Shown: positions 63,718 to 64,000 of the stretch, in pieces
Numbering within the stretch: position 1 is the stretch's first letter
Layout of the letters: the number at the start of each line of letters is the position of its first letter
NCBI GenBank assembly: GCA_025449935.1
Contig: JANWIJ010000042.1
Span: 1 to 64,000, forward strand
From: Chitinophagaceae bacterium
GTDB lineage: Bacteria > Bacteroidota > Bacteroidia > Chitinophagales > Chitinophagaceae
Direction of reading: 5' to 3'
DNA length: 64,000 nt
Position numbers and translations under genes: made by a program
Notes under the pieces: generated by a model
Seen by the model: the letters and a program-made list of their open reading frames with translations, nothing else
What the model was told of the DNA's origin: nothing
Databases searched by the model: none

Positions 63718-63965
63718 GTACCGGGAAAAAATACCAAATTCCGGGTATTGGAAACAGGTTTCCATGGGGGTATCTTTTCGAAAATTTTCAGCGCATGAAT
63801 ACCCGATAAAAAATAACCCCGGCGTACTCCAAATGGAGTATAGGCGGGATGTAGTAACCGACATAGATTTACGGGAATTTCAAAAATTCACTAAAAAAAG
63901 CTACCATTATCATAGCAAAGAAGTTTTAATCAAACATCCATTTTAACACGTTAAATCGAACAATT
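63718..63965. other. Spacer before the right-edge gene
   Basis: About 250 bp without a convincing gene. A short dyad GGAAACAGGTTTCC (63750-63763) and AATACC...GGTATT (63730-63749) lie just after the tandem caspase stop but lack a T tract, so any terminator here is weak. The ORFs drawn here run on either strand with no signal or domain. Confidence 0.4.
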
Positions 63966-64000
63966 ATGAAGAGAATTAAAATGCTATTATCAGCTTCCCT
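63966..64000 (+). CDS. Start of another small secreted protein gene, cut by the window
   Basis: The final 35 bases encode MKRIKMLLSAS..., a signal-peptide-like N-terminus. It resembles the start of the small secreted protein at 58434 (MNKIKML) and, more loosely, that at 49668 (MKRKIIG). An ATG with an AT-rich leader precedes it. It may be a third member of the small secreted set. Confidence 0.45.
   Translation, partial: MKRIKMLLSAS

Overview
The window looks like a chromosomal segment of a Bacteroidota bacterium, most likely Chitinophagaceae-like. Supporting signs are promoter-like TTG / TAnnTTTG elements, no consistent Shine-Dalgarno sequences, a DUF6089/PorG-like outer-membrane barrel, a C-terminal domain resembling a type IX secretion sorting domain, and a SAM-I riboswitch on a metB-hom pair. 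The assignment rests on protein style and regulatory signals, not on a database search. I recognised no tRNA, rRNA, CRISPR array or insertion sequence.

Layout. (1) 1-3.9 kb: a HAD phosphatase (probably cut by the window edge), an NhaD-type Na+/H+ antiporter and a ClC chloride channel with CBS domains, tightly packed. (2) 4.1-9.5 kb: a DNA-damage cassette. An error-prone DnaE-type polymerase overlaps dinB, preceded by a pair of palindromic operators. Facing it are an SRAP (YedK/HMCES-like) gene and a small partner, whose putative promoter carries a different palindrome. (3) 9.6-35.3 kb: a surface-polysaccharide locus. It holds an initiating phosphoglycosyltransferase, an 11-gene minus-strand operon (glycosyltransferases, Wzx flippase, two polymerase/ligase-type membrane proteins, an ABC exporter), a sugar-nucleotide epimerase and a GtrB/DPM-like transferase. 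Embedded at 10.4-19 kb is an unusual block of three radical SAM enzymes, three methyltransferases, an amidohydrolase and a nucleotidyltransferase. (4) 35.4-38.2 kb: homoserine dehydrogenase and a cystathionine gamma-synthase/lyase behind a SAM-I riboswitch whose terminator and antiterminator can both be drawn. (5) 38.4-49.5 kb: mixed housekeeping and envelope genes (uvrA, rarA, ElaA-type acetyltransferase, M28 peptidase, PhyH dioxygenase, lipoprotein esterase, PorG-like barrel).

(6) 49.6-64 kb: the most interesting part. Four different secreted caspase-family (C14-like) proteases lie within about 13.5 kb, each with its own accessory architecture: DUF4384-like; beta-propeller plus EF-hand-like loop plus ankyrin repeats; EF-hand-like loop plus TPR; and a catalytically dead caspase-like domain in front of a live one. 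Between them are a secreted thioredoxin-like protein and small secreted proteins. One small protein ends in an extraordinary Tyr/Trp/Cys tail, and two share an E-S-x-R-G-x-C-type junction that an Arg-specific caspase-like enzyme could cut. A further small secreted gene starts at the right edge. I propose this as a candidate undescribed extracytoplasmic caspase/substrate system. The domain calls come directly from sequence motifs; the functional link is inference.
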